From the NCBI RefSeq assembly GCF_020297365.1, contig NZ_JAIXIG010000011.1, positions 34,962-98,961 of the forward strand: DNA of 64,000 nucleotides, in the 5' to 3' direction. The stretch is from Curtobacterium oceanosedimentum (lineage in GTDB: Bacteria; Actinomycetota; Actinomycetes; Actinomycetales; Microbacteriaceae). Every line of letters begins with the position of its first letter. Positions within the stretch are counted from its first letter, which is position 1. The notes under the pieces are model-generated. The model was not told the origin of the DNA, made no database searches, and worked only from the letters and a program-made list of their open reading frames with translations. Both the position numbers and the translations under genes were made by a program. This document shows, piece by piece, positions 8,029 through 16,847 of the stretch.

Positions 8029-8577
8029 CTAGTGGAGCGCCCCGACCGAGGCGAGTCCGGCGCGCAGCAGTGCGCCGCGGCCACCCTCCATCTCGTCGGC
8101 GACGGCGTCGGACGCAGCCTCCATCGGGCTCATCCACGTGAGCTCGAGGGCGTCCTGCCGCGGCTCGCACGTGCCCGTGACCGGGACGACGTACGCGAGG
8201 GAGATCGCGTGCTGCCGCTCGTCGGTGTACACCGAGGCACCGGGCAGCGGGAAGTACTCGGCCACCGTGAAGGGCGTCGGGCTCGGCGGGAGCTGCGGGA
8301 AGGCCATCGGACCGAGGTCCTTCTCGAGGTGCCGGAACAGCGCGGTCCGGATCGACTCGCCGAACATGACACGGCCGGACACCAGGGTGCGTGCGATGGA
8401 GCCGCTCGGGGAGACCCGGAGGAGCACACCGACCTCGGTGACGACGCCGAGGCCGTCGGTGCGGACCGGCACCGCCTCGACGTAGCAGATCGGCAGACGC
8501 CGGCGGACGTTCGCGAGTTCCTCGTCGGACAGCCAGCCGGAGTCGGGGTCGGGATCGGGGGTGCGCAGCGAGGCCAT
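8029..8577 (-). CDS. DUF4916 / NUDIX-like protein
   Basis: A 182-residue protein resembling the actinobacterial DUF4916 group of NUDIX-fold proteins: WLSDEELANVRRRLPICYVEAVPV at the N-terminus, the strand GVLLRVSPSG, and LVSGRVMFGESIRTALFRHLEKDLG in the position of a NUDIX helix. The usual REUXEE catalytic residues of the NUDIX box are not all present, so hydrolase activity is doubtful. The C-terminal strand HAISLAYVVPVTGTCEPRQDALELTWM fits the fold. Substrate unknown. Confidence 0.75.
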   Translation of the reverse strand: MASLRTPDPDPDSGWLSDEELANVRRRLPICYVEAVPVRTDGLGVVTEVGVLLRVSPSGSIARTLVSGRVMFGESIRTALFRHLEKDLGPMAFPQLPPSPTPFTVAEYFPLPGASVYTDERQHAISLAYVVPVTGTCEPRQDALELTWMSPMEAASDAVADEMEGGRGALLRAGLASVGALH

Positions 8578-8683
8578 GCTCCGTGTCTACCAGGGACGGC
8601 GGCGAGTTCGGCGGAAGCCGCGGGGCTGTGGACGGTCGACGGCGTCCACAGGACCGGTGCAGAGGAGCGGGACCCGGCCGCGG

Positions 8684-8730
8684 GGCGGACGGGAGGCACG
8701 TGGCGGGCGCGCGCCGCGCCTCCTGTCCGC
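8684..8730. terminator. Hairpin at the 3' end of the padR gene, built from the recurring 12-mer
   Basis: Left arm GCGGACGGGAGGC (8684-8696) and right arm GCCTCCTGTCCGC (8718-8730) pair with one mismatch around a 21-base G/C-rich loop. The right arm touches the padR stop codon, so on the minus strand it lies immediately after that gene. The left arm is an exact copy of the dispersed 12-mer. Confidence 0.55.
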
Positions 8731-9365
8731 TAGTCGGCGAGGATCTGCAGCAGGTCCTTGCGGAGCTGGTCGACCTTGGCGGTGGCGGCCTTCGCCTGTT
8801 CCTCGGTCGCGGTGGTGCGGTACATCTGCAGGACACCCATGGTCTTGCGGAGCGCCTCGAAGAACTCGCGCTGGGCATCCGGGATGCCGGGGGCACCGTC
8901 GAGGGCCGCCGCGATCTCGTCGGCCTTGTCCTCGGTCTCGGCCTTGCCGGCGTCGGTGAGCTCGAAGAGCGTCTTGCGGCCGTCGCCCGACGAGACCACC
9001 AGGTCTTCGTCGACGAGCTGCTGGAGCGTGGGGTAGACCGAGCCGGGGCTCGGCTTCCAGGCGCCACCGGTGCGCTCGGCGATGGTCTTGATGACGGCGT
9101 AGCCGTTCTGCGGGCCCTCGGCGAGGAGACCGAGGATGGCGAGGCGGACGTCGCCGCGGCGGCGGCGTTCGCGGCCGAAGCCGGGTCCGCCGAAGCCGGG
9201 TCCGAAGCCCGGGCCGAAGCCACGGCCGCCGAAGCCCCGGCCGCCGTGGTCGTGGTCACCGCGGTCGCGGCCGGGGAACCCGGCGCCGTGGTGCTGTCGG
9301 GCACCGCCGAAGCGGGGGCCGCGCGGGTGGCGGCCGGTGTCGTGGTCGTCGTGCATGGGGCGCAT
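8730..9365 (-). CDS. PadR-family transcriptional regulator with His/Gly-rich N-terminus
   Basis: A 211-residue regulator. A PadR winged helix occupies roughly residues 70-145 (VRLAILGLLAEGPQNGYAVIK, then WKPSPGSVYPTLQQLVDEDLV), followed by a helical dimerisation tail. The first 70 residues are low-complexity, rich in His, Gly, Asp and Arg (repeated HDDHD, FGPGFGPGFG), which could bind metal ions or nucleic acid. GGAAGGA precedes the ATG. TATCG-N11-CGATA upstream (9425-9445) is a possible operator. No adjacent transporter identifies its target, and the next gene is the divergent helicase. Confidence 0.88.
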   Translation of the reverse strand: MRPMHDDHDTGRHPRGPRFGGARQHHGAGFPGRDRGDHDHGGRGFGGRGFGPGFGPGFGGPGFGRERRRRGDVRLAILGLLAEGPQNGYAVIKTIAERTGGAWKPSPGSVYPTLQQLVDEDLVVSSGDGRKTLFELTDAGKAETEDKADEIAAALDGAPGIPDAQREFFEALRKTMGVLQMYRTTATEEQAKAATAKVDQLRKDLLQILAD

Positions 9366-9424
9366 GGTGCGTCCTTCCTGGGTGTGATCGGTCGCGACCG
9401 CTCCGACCTGAGTGGTCTTCGTCG

Positions 9425-9445
9425 TATCGCGATGTGTTTACGATA
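9425..9445. promoter_or_regulatory. Possible PadR operator
   Basis: TATCG (9425-9429) and CGATA (9441-9445) form an inverted repeat in an A/T-richer island about 60 bases upstream of padR. PadR regulators often bind ATATC/GATAT-like inverted repeats and repress themselves. The arms are short, so this is only a candidate. Confidence 0.3.
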
Positions 9446-9524
9446 GATCGGTAACTGTCGTCGCGTCAAGGGGTACCGCTCCCTCGGCCTGCTGTCGGTG
9501 GTGACGGGCAGGATGGGACGGACC

Positions 9525-12500
9525 ATGACGGACGTCTTCGAGCGCTTCTCCCCCGCCACCACCGAGTGGTTCCGCGGTGCGTTCGACGCCCCGACGCCCG
9601 CGCAGGCCGGAGCGTGGGACGCGATCTCGACCGGACGGCACGCTCTCGTCATCGCTCCGACCGGCTCGGGCAAGACGTTGGCGTCGTTCCTGTGGTCCAT
9701 CGACCGGCTGATCAGCGCGACGGACCGGCCCCCGGCCAAGCAGCGCACGCGCGTGCTCTACGTCTCACCGCTCAAGGCGCTGGGCGTCGACGTCGAGCGC
9801 AACCTGCGGAGCCCGCTCGTCGGGATCACCCAGACCGCGCGGCGGCTCGGCACCGAACCGCCGGACGTCACGGTCGGTGTGCGCAGCGGCGACACCCCGT
9901 CGTCCGACCGGCAGAAGCTGCTGCGGCAGCCGCCGGACATCCTCATCACCACGCCCGAGTCGCTGTACCTCATGCTGACCTCGCAGGCGCGCGAGACCCT
10001 GGTGAACGTCGACACCGTCATCGTCGACGAGGTCCACGCGGTCGCCTCCACCAAGCGCGGGGCGCACCTGGCGGTCTCGCTCGAACGGCTCGACGACCTG
10101 CTCGAGAAGCCCGTGCAGCGCATCGGCCTGTCGGCGACGGTCCGCCCCCCGGAAGAGGTCGCGCGGTTCCTCGGCGGTCGTGCGCCCGTGTCGATCATCG
10201 CGCCGCCCGCGCAGAAGACCTTCGACCTGCGGGTCGTCGTGCCCGTCGACGACATGACCGAGCTCGGGGCGCCCCCGGTCGGCGCCGACGCCACCGAGTC
10301 CCCGACCAACGGGTCGATCTGGCCCCACGTCGAGGAACGGGTCGTCGACCTGATCGAGGAACACCGGTCGACGATCGTGTTCGCGAACTCGCGACGGCTG
10401 GCCGAGCGGTTGACCGCGCGGCTCAACGAGATCCACGAGGAGCGCGTCACCGCGGCGGCGAGTGACGGCGTCCTGGTGCCGGCGGGCGTCGCCCCGGACG
10501 GCTCCGAGGCGCTCACCACGTCGGGCCGACCGCAGTCGCCGGCACGGACCAGCGCGCACGCCGTCGCACCGCAGGGCGCCAAGCGGCCGCCGGCGCAGCT
10601 GATCGGTGGATCCGGGCAGACCGGCGGGGGCGGGTCCGACGCGTCGGTCCCGGTGCTCGCCCGGGCGCACCACGGGTCGGTCTCCAAGGACCAGCGCGCG
10701 ATCATCGAGGACGACCTGAAGTCCGGGCGGCTGCGGTGCGTCGTCGCCACGAGCTCGCTCGAGCTCGGCATCGACATGGGCGAGGTCGACCTGGTCGTGC
10801 AGGTCGAGGCGCCGCCCTCGGTCGCGAGCGGCCTGCAGCGGGTCGGTCGCGCCGGGCACCAGGTCGGCGAGATCTCGCGCGGCGTGCTGTTCCCGAAGCA
10901 CCGCGCGGACCTGGTCAACAGCGCCGTCACGGTCGAGCGGATGGTCGCGGGACAGATCGAGTCGATCTCGGTGCCCGCGAACCCACTCGACGTCCTGGCG
11001 CAGCACACGGTCGCGGCCGGTGCCATCGACACGATCGACGTCGAGCACTGGTTCGAGCTCGTCCGCCGCAGTGCTCCGTTCAGCGGCCTGCCCCGATCGG
11101 CGTTCGAGGCCACGCTCGACCTGGTCACCGGCAGGTACCCGAGCGACGAGTTCGCCGAACTCCGGCCGCGCCTGGTGTGGGACCGCGTGCACGGCACCCT
11201 GACCGGGCGCCCCGGGGCACAGCGCCTCGCCGTCACGAGCGGTGGGACGATCCCCGACCGCGGCATGTTCGGTGTCTTCATGGTCGGCGAGAAGGCCAGT
11301 CGCGTCGGCGAACTCGACGAGGAGATGGTCTACGAGTCCCGCGTCGGCGACGTCTTCGCGCTCGGTGCCACGAGTTGGCGCATCGAGGAGATCACGCACG
11401 ACCGCGTCATCGTCAGCCCGGCCTTCGGACAGCCCGGACGCGTGCCGTTCTGGAAGGGCGACGGCATCGGGCGGCCGGCCGAGCTCGGACGCGCGACGGG
11501 CGCCTTCGTGCGCGAGGTCGAGGGCGCCTCGGACGACGACGCCCGCGCGCGGGTCGCCGCCGGCGGACTCGACGAGCGAGCGGTCACGAACCTGCTGACG
11601 TTCCTGCGCGACCAGCGTGCGGCCACCGGGCACGTGCCGAACGACACCACCCTGGTGGTCGAGCGCTTCCGCGACGAGCTCGGTGACTGGCGGCTCATCC
11701 TGCACTCGCCCTACGGCATGCAGGTGCACGCACCGTGGGCCCTGGCCGTCGCCGCACGACTGCGCGAACGGCACGGCATCGACGGGGACGCCATGGCGGC
11801 CGACGACGGCATCGTCGTGCGGATCCCGGAGACCGACGCCGAGCCACCCGGCGCCGACCTGTTCGTGTTCGAGCGCGACGACCTCGAGGCCCTGGTGACC
11901 GACGAGGTCGGCGGTTCGGCCCTGTTCGCCGCCCGGTTCCGCGAGTGCGCGGCGCGTGCCCTGCTGCTGCCCCGCCGGAACCCCGGGCAGCGGTCGCCCC
12001 TGTGGCAGCAGCGGCAGCGTGCCTCGCAGCTGCTCGAGGTCGCGCAGAAGTACCCGACGTTCCCGATCGTGCTCGAGACCGTGCGCGAGGTGCTGCAGGA
12101 CGTCTACGACGTGCCGGCACTGCTCGGCATCGCCGACGAGATCGCCGGCCGCCGCATCCGCCTCGTCGAGACCGAGACCGAGACGCCGTCGCCGTTCGCG
12201 CGGTCGATCCTGTTCGGCTACGTCGCGGCCTTCATGTACGAGGGCGACTCCCCGCTCGCCGAACGCCGCGCGGCGGCGCTCTCGCTCGACTCCACCCTGC
12301 TCAGCGAGCTGCTCGGCCGCGCGGAACTGCGCGAACTGCTCGACCCCGCCGTCATCGTCTCGGTCGAACGCGACCTGCAGCGCCTGTCGCCGGACCGCCG
12401 TGCACGGGACGCCGAGGGACTGGTCGACGTGCTGCGGCTCGTGGGCGCCGTGGACCTCGACGAGGCACTCGACCGCAGCTGGCTGGCGGCGACCGCGGTC

Positions 12501-14291
12501 GACGACGACACCCGGGCGACCGCCCGAGCCGAGCTGTCCGACGTGCTCACCGCCCTCGAGCGCGACCGCCGGGTGCTGTCCTTCTCGCACGCCGGGGCGA
12601 CCCGCTGGGCCGTCATCGAGGACGCCGCCCGCCTGCGCGACGCCCTCGGGGTACCGCTGCCGATCGGTGTGCCCACCGCGTTCGTCGAGCCCGTCGCCGA
12701 TCCGCTCGGCGACCTGATCGGACGCTACGCGCGGTCGCACGGGCCGTTCTCGGCGCAGGAGGCCGCCGGGCGCCTCGGGCTCGGCATCGCGGTCGTGCAG
12801 GACACCCTGCGCCGGCTCGTCGCCGACCGCCGCGTGGTCGAGGGCGAGTTCCGCCCCGACCGGCAGGGTGCCGAGTGGTGCGACAGCGAGGTCCTGCGGC
12901 GCATCCGCACGAAGTCCCTCGCGGCCCTGCGGCACGAGGTCGAACCGGTGTCCCCGGACACCCTCGCGCGCTTCCTGCCCGCGTGGCAGCACGTCCAGGC
13001 ACCCGGCACCCGTGGTGGGCTGCGGGGCGTCGACGGCGTGCTGCAGGTGATCGACCAGCTCGCCGGCGTGGCACTGCCCGCCAGCGCGTGGGAGACCCTG
13101 GTGCTGCCGTCGCGGGTGACCGACTACTCGACGAGCATGCTCGACGAGCTCACCGCCACCGGCGAGGTCCTGTGGTCCGGTGGCGGGACCCTGCCCGGCA
13201 ACGACGGATGGGTCCGCCTGCACCTGGCCGAGAGCGCCGCGACGACGCTCGCCGAGCCCTCCGGCGACGAGACGACCGAGCTGCAGCGTGACGTGCTCGG
13301 CGCCCTCGCCGGGGGCGGCGCGTACTTCTTCCGGCAGCTCGGGCAGGCGGTCGGCAGCTCGGACGACCAGGCGCTGACCACCGCCCTGTGGGACCTGGTG
13401 TGGGCCGGGCAGATCACGAACGACACGTTCGCGCCGCTGCGGTCGATGCTCGGCGGCAAGGCGAAGAGCGCGAGCGCGCCTCGGGCACGGGCCTACCGCG
13501 GACGCCGGCGGCCGACGATGCCGACGCAGTCCGGTCCGCCGTCGGTCGGTGGGCGGTGGTCGCTCCTGCCGCTCGCCGAGTCCGACTCGACCGTGCGGGC
13601 CGCGGCGACCGCCGAACAGCTGCTGGAACGGTACGGCGTCGTGACCCGCGGGGCCGTGCAGGTCGAGGGCGTCCGTGGCGGGTTCGCCGGGGTCTACCGG
13701 GTGCTCTCCCGCTTCGAGGAGTCCGGCCGTGCGCGCCGCGGGTACTTCGTCGAGGGGCTCGGTGCCGCGCAGTTCGCCACCGGTCCGACCGTCGACCGCC
13801 TGCGCACGTACGCGCGCGACCTGGACGAGGACGAGCGCGCCGACCCGGACCGCACGCGCGAGGCCCTGACGCTCGCCGCGACCGACCCGGCCAACCCGTA
13901 CGGGGCGTCCCTGGCGTGGCCGACCGGTGACGACGGCGACGCCGACGACGGAGCTGCGGACGAGACGGCGACCCCCGCTGCCGTCGGTGCCGCGAAGACC
14001 ACGGGCCGCGGGCACCGCCCGGGCCGCAAGGCGGGTGCGCTCGTCACGACCGTCGACGGCCGCCTGACGGTCTACGTCGAGCGCGGCGGCAAGTCCGTGC
14101 TCACCTTCACCGACGACCCGGCCGACCTGGCGGCAGCCGCGGCCTCGATCGCCGGCACCGTCCGGACCGGCCTGCGGAAGCTCTCGGTCGAGCGGGTCGA
14201 CGGCGACTTCGTGCTCGAGACGCCGCTCGGCGGCGCGCTCCGCGAGGCCGGGTTCACCGCGACCCCGCAGGGACTGCGGCTCCGTGTGTGA
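9525..14291 (+). CDS. lhr: Lhr-type ATP-dependent DNA helicase
   Basis: A 1588-residue superfamily 2 helicase of the long Lhr type. Walker A is APTGSGKT (44-51) and motif II is DEVH (168-171); the second RecA domain carries ATSSLELGIDMG and QRVGRAGHQ. A long C-terminal region of winged-helix and Lhr-specific domains runs from about residue 500 to the end. An Ala/Gly/Ser-rich insertion lies near residues 310-380 between helicase motifs. Mycobacterial Lhr is a 3'-5' translocase linked to DNA damage. The Nei glycosylase gene follows after 50 bases, a pairing also known from mycobacteria (lhr-nei). ATG 9525 is preferred; ATG 9513 is an alternative. Confidence 0.93.
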   Translation: MTDVFERFSPATTEWFRGAFDAPTPAQAGAWDAISTGRHALVIAPTGSGKTLASFLWSIDRLISATDRPPAKQRTRVLYVSPLKALGVDVERNLRSPLVGITQTARRLGTEPPDVTVGVRSGDTPSSDRQKLLRQPPDILITTPESLYLMLTSQARETLVNVDTVIVDEVHAVASTKRGAHLAVSLERLDDLLEKPVQRIGLSATVRPPEEVARFLGGRAPVSIIAPPAQKTFDLRVVVPVDDMTELGAPPVGADATESPTNGSIWPHVEERVVDLIEEHRSTIVFANSRRLAERLTARLNEIHEERVTAAASDGVLVPAGVAPDGSEALTTSGRPQSPARTSAHAVAPQGAKRPPAQLIGGSGQTGGGGSDASVPVLARAHHGSVSKDQRAIIEDDLKSGRLRCVVATSSLELGIDMGEVDLVVQVEAPPSVASGLQRVGRAGHQVGEISRGVLFPKHRADLVNSAVTVERMVAGQIESISVPANPLDVLAQHTVAAGAIDTIDVEHWFELVRRSAPFSGLPRSAFEATLDLVTGRYPSDEFAELRPRLVWDRVHGTLTGRPGAQRLAVTSGGTIPDRGMFGVFMVGEKASRVGELDEEMVYESRVGDVFALGATSWRIEEITHDRVIVSPAFGQPGRVPFWKGDGIGRPAELGRATGAFVREVEGASDDDARARVAAGGLDERAVTNLLTFLRDQRAATGHVPNDTTLVVERFRDELGDWRLILHSPYGMQVHAPWALAVAARLRERHGIDGDAMAADDGIVVRIPETDAEPPGADLFVFERDDLEALVTDEVGGSALFAARFRECAARALLLPRRNPGQRSPLWQQRQRASQLLEVAQKYPTFPIVLETVREVLQDVYDVPALLGIADEIAGRRIRLVETETETPSPFARSILFGYVAAFMYEGDSPLAERRAAALSLDSTLLSELLGRAELRELLDPAVIVSVERDLQRLSPDRRARDAEGLVDVLRLVGAVDLDEALDRSWLAATAVDDDTRATARAELSDVLTALERDRRVLSFSHAGATRWAVIEDAARLRDALGVPLPIGVPTAFVEPVADPLGDLIGRYARSHGPFSAQEAAGRLGLGIAVVQDTLRRLVADRRVVEGEFRPDRQGAEWCDSEVLRRIRTKSLAALRHEVEPVSPDTLARFLPAWQHVQAPGTRGGLRGVDGVLQVIDQLAGVALPASAWETLVLPSRVTDYSTSMLDELTATGEVLWSGGGTLPGNDGWVRLHLAESAATTLAEPSGDETTELQRDVLGALAGGGAYFFRQLGQAVGSSDDQALTTALWDLVWAGQITNDTFAPLRSMLGGKAKSASAPRARAYRGRRRPTMPTQSGPPSVGGRWSLLPLAESDSTVRAAATAEQLLERYGVVTRGAVQVEGVRGGFAGVYRVLSRFEESGRARRGYFVEGLGAAQFATGPTVDRLRTYARDLDEDERADPDRTREALTLAATDPANPYGASLAWPTGDDGDADDGAADETATPAAVGAAKTTGRGHRPGRKAGALVTTVDGRLTVYVERGGKSVLTFTDDPADLAAAAASIAGTVRTGLRKLSVERVDGDFVLETPLGGALREAGFTATPQGLRLRV

Positions 14292-14341
14292 GCCGCGCCG
14301 CGCCTCCCGGCCGGTCCGCGACCGCCTGCCGGAGGTGACCT

Positions 14342-15121
14342 GTGCCTGAGGGCGACACCGTCTACCGGGCTGCGCGCCGCCTGCACACCGCCCTGGCGGG
14401 CAAGGTCCTGACGACGAGCGACTTCCGGGTCCCGGCGTTCGCGACCCTCGACCTGGTCGGCCGCACCGTCGACGAGGTCGTGCCCCGCGGCAAGCACCTG
14501 CTGCACCGCATCGGCGACCTGACCGTGCACTCACACCTGAAGATGGAGGGCCGGTGGGACGTCTACGCGCCCGGTGACCGGTGGCGTCGTCCGGCGCACC
14601 AGGCGCGGGCCGTCCTGGACGCCGAGGGGGTCTCGACCGTCGGGTTCACGCTCGGCGTGCTCGAGGTCATCCCGCGCGACCAGGAGTCCGAGGTCGTCGG
14701 ACACCTCGGGCCGGACCTGCTCGGTCCGGACTGGGACGCCGACCTCGCCCTGGAGAACCTGACCCGCGACCCGGCCCGCCCGGTCGGGCTCGCGCTGCTC
14801 GACCAGCGGGTGCTCGCCGGCCTCGGCAACGTGTACCGGAACGAGCTCTGCTTCCTGCGCGGGGTGCTCCCCACCCGGCCGGTGGGCGAGGTGCGGGACC
14901 CGGCCCGGATGATCACGATGGCGCAGCGGTTGATCGTGGCGAACCGGGACCGCAGCGCCCGGGTCACGACCGGCGTCGACCGGCCGGGTTCGCGCTTCTG
15001 GGTCTACAACCGCCGCGGCAAGCCCTGTCTGCGGTGCCGGACGCCCATCCGGCACGGGGAGCTCGGTGACTCGGAGCTCACGCTGCGCGACACCTACTGG
15101 TGCCCGCGCTGCCAGACGTAG
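14342..15121 (+). CDS. nei: Endonuclease VIII-like DNA glycosylase (Nei/Fpg family)
   Basis: A 259-residue base-excision repair enzyme that removes oxidised bases and cleaves the abasic site. The mature N-terminus Pro-Glu-Gly-Asp-Thr supplies the catalytic proline and glutamate. The helix-two-turn-helix is visible at LLDQRVLAGLGNVYRNELCFL, and the C-terminal zinc finger at CLRCRTPIRHGELGDSELTLRDTYWCPRC. PEGDT is typical of actinobacterial Nei2. The GTG at 14342 has GGAGG about six bases upstream (14333-14337). Co-oriented with lhr, suggesting joint use in DNA repair. Confidence 0.93.
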   Translation: MPEGDTVYRAARRLHTALAGKVLTTSDFRVPAFATLDLVGRTVDEVVPRGKHLLHRIGDLTVHSHLKMEGRWDVYAPGDRWRRPAHQARAVLDAEGVSTVGFTLGVLEVIPRDQESEVVGHLGPDLLGPDWDADLALENLTRDPARPVGLALLDQRVLAGLGNVYRNELCFLRGVLPTRPVGEVRDPARMITMAQRLIVANRDRSARVTTGVDRPGSRFWVYNRRGKPCLRCRTPIRHGELGDSELTLRDTYWCPRCQT

Positions 15122-15134
15122 GGCCTCGGACGGC

Positions 15135-16169
15135 TCAGGCCGCCGGGCGGTCGGCCTGGGTGCGGCGACGGAGCGTGGCGTCGAGGACGGCCGGCGGGTC
15201 GTACTGCTGGTCGAGCCGGCCGACGTCGGTGCCGGGCGGGACGATGGCGTCGATGCGGTCGAGCACCTCGTCCGACAGCACCGTGTCCGCCCCGGCCAGC
15301 AGGTCGTCGAGCTGCTCCATCGACCGCGGCCCGATCAGGGCGCTCGTGACGCCCGGGTGCGCGATCGCGAACGCCATCGCGAGGTGGGTCATCCGGACAC
15401 CCGTCTCCTCGGACAGGGCGACGACCTGCTCGACGGCGTCGATCCGGCGCTCGTCGCTGTTGTGCCGGAACATCTGCACGCGAGCCAGGTCGGACTGCTG
15501 CCCCTTGCGGAAGCGCCCGGTGAGCATGCCGCCGGCGAGCGGACTCCAGACGAGCGTGCCCATGCCGTACCGCTGCGCCACGGGCAGGACCTCGCGCTCG
15601 ATGCCGCGGTTGAGGATCGAGTAGGTCGGCTGCTCGGTCCGGAAGCGCTCGAGACCGCGACGTTCCGAGGTCCACTGCGCCTCGACCTGCATCGAGGCCG
15701 GGAAGTCCGAGGACCCGATCGCGCGCACCTTGCCGCTGCGCACGAGGTCGGTGAGGGCGGAGAGGGTCTCCTCGAGGTCGACCGTGTCGTCCGGTCGGTG
15801 CGCCTGGTACAGGTCGATGTGGTCGGTCTGCAGGCGTCGGAGTGAGTCCTCGACCGCGGTCGTGATCCAGCGGCGCGAGTTGCCCCGACGGTTCGGGTCG
15901 TCACCCATCGGTCCGTTGAACTTGGTCGCGAGGACCACGTCGTCGCGGCGCCCCTTGAGGGCCTTGCCGACGAGGATCTCGGAACCGCCCTGCGAGTAGC
16001 GGTCTGCGGTGTCGATGATGTTGATGCCGGCGTCCAGCGCACGGTGCACGATCCGGATCGAGTCCTGCTCGTCCCCGTTGCCGATGCGACCGTCGGTGCC
16101 GAGCATCATCGCTCCGAGCGCGAAGGGGCTGACCTGGATGCCGGTGCGTCCGAGTGTGCGGTAGTGCAT
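15135..16169 (-). CDS. Aldo/keto reductase
   Basis: A 344-residue NADPH-dependent oxidoreductase of the AKR superfamily (YghZ/Tas-like branch). Seen: MHYRTLGRTGIQVSPFALGAMMLG, the catalytic Asp-Tyr pair in INIIDTADRYSQGGSE, the Lys in ATKFNGPM, HIDLYQAHRPD, and the cofactor-binding C-terminal GVTSALIGPRSMEQLDDLLAG. AGGAGG stands upstream of the ATG at 16169. It is divergent from a TetR regulator across an interval with two matching inverted repeats, so it is probably repressed by that regulator. Confidence 0.92.
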   Translation of the reverse strand: MHYRTLGRTGIQVSPFALGAMMLGTDGRIGNGDEQDSIRIVHRALDAGINIIDTADRYSQGGSEILVGKALKGRRDDVVLATKFNGPMGDDPNRRGNSRRWITTAVEDSLRRLQTDHIDLYQAHRPDDTVDLEETLSALTDLVRSGKVRAIGSSDFPASMQVEAQWTSERRGLERFRTEQPTYSILNRGIEREVLPVAQRYGMGTLVWSPLAGGMLTGRFRKGQQSDLARVQMFRHNSDERRIDAVEQVVALSEETGVRMTHLAMAFAIAHPGVTSALIGPRSMEQLDDLLAGADTVLSDEVLDRIDAIVPPGTDVGRLDQQYDPPAVLDATLRRRTQADRPAA

Positions 16170-16225
16170 GTTCGTGCCTCCTGTCGATGGCGGTCCACGG
16201 GTCCGTGCCGTACGCTGGCAGAAGT

Positions 16226-16262
16226 GGAACGCTCTTCCGGAACTATACGGAACCGCTTTCCG
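16226..16262. promoter_or_regulatory. Twin inverted repeats, candidate TetR operators
   Basis: Two inverted repeats of the same design: GGAA-CGCTC-TTCC (16226-16238) and CGGAA-CCGCT-TTCCG (16248-16262). Their centres are about 23 bp apart, roughly two helix turns. A further TTCCGGAA lies between them. The pair occupies the divergent spacer between the aldo/keto reductase and TetR genes. Confidence 0.6.
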
Positions 16263-16282
16263 TTTACGCAAGAGGAGATACT

Positions 16283-16828
16283 TTGCGCGCTGACGCCCGC
16301 CGCAACGCCGACGCCCTGACCGACGCCGCGAAGGCGGTCTTCGCCGACGACGGCGTCGACGCACCGGCGAAGGTGATCGCCGACCGCGCCGGCGTCGGGG
16401 TCGGGACGCTCTACCGGCACTTCCCGCAGCGGTCCGACCTGGTGGTCGCGGTCTTCCAGCGCGCGGTGGACGCCTGCGCCGACGCCGCCGACGAACTCGC
16501 GGCGACCCACGCGCCGGACGAGGCCCTGGCGCTCTGGCTGCAGCGCTTCACGGAGTTCATCGCGACGAAGCGCGGACTCGCGGCCGCGCTGCACTCCGGC
16601 GATCCCGCCTTCGAGGCGCTCCCCGAGTACTTCCTCGGTCGGCTCGGGGGCGCGCTGAGCAGCCTGCTCGACGCCGCGGCGCAGGCGGGGACGATCCGCC
16701 CGGACGTCGACGCCCCGCAGCTCCTGCACGCGGTGGCGAACCTGTGCCACGGCGCCCCGACCCCGGAGCAGAGCCTGCTCATGGTCGGCCTGCTCGTCGA
16801 CGGGCTCCGCTACCGCGCCACCGTCTGA
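16283..16828 (+). CDS. TetR-family transcriptional regulator
   Basis: A 181-residue TetR regulator. The N-terminal helix-turn-helix is clear (ALTDAAKAVFADDG, then VIADRAGVGVGTLYRHFPQRSDLVVAVF) and is followed by a helical ligand-binding domain. The TTG at 16283 is chosen as start because AGAGGAG lies seven bases upstream and the protein then begins right before the first helix; upstream in-frame codons give a non-homologous extension. It probably represses itself and the divergent aldo/keto reductase through the twin repeats. The inducer is unknown. Confidence 0.88.
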   Translation: MRADARRNADALTDAAKAVFADDGVDAPAKVIADRAGVGVGTLYRHFPQRSDLVVAVFQRAVDACADAADELAATHAPDEALALWLQRFTEFIATKRGLAAALHSGDPAFEALPEYFLGRLGGALSSLLDAAAQAGTIRPDVDAPQLLHAVANLCHGAPTPEQSLLMVGLLVDGLRYRATV

Positions 16829-16847
16829 GCCACGATCGGTCCGGTGG

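Noticed and set aside
5840..9748. 1302-residue open frame on the minus strand
   Set aside because: It runs antisense to the helicase gene and across CsbD, DUF4916 and PadR genes; composition is Arg/Ala/Ser-rich with no domain. Typical GC-driven shadow frame.
9765..14534. 1589-residue frame antisense to lhr
   Set aside because: The opposite strand encodes all Lhr helicase motifs; the antisense product is Arg/Gly/Asp-rich nonsense.
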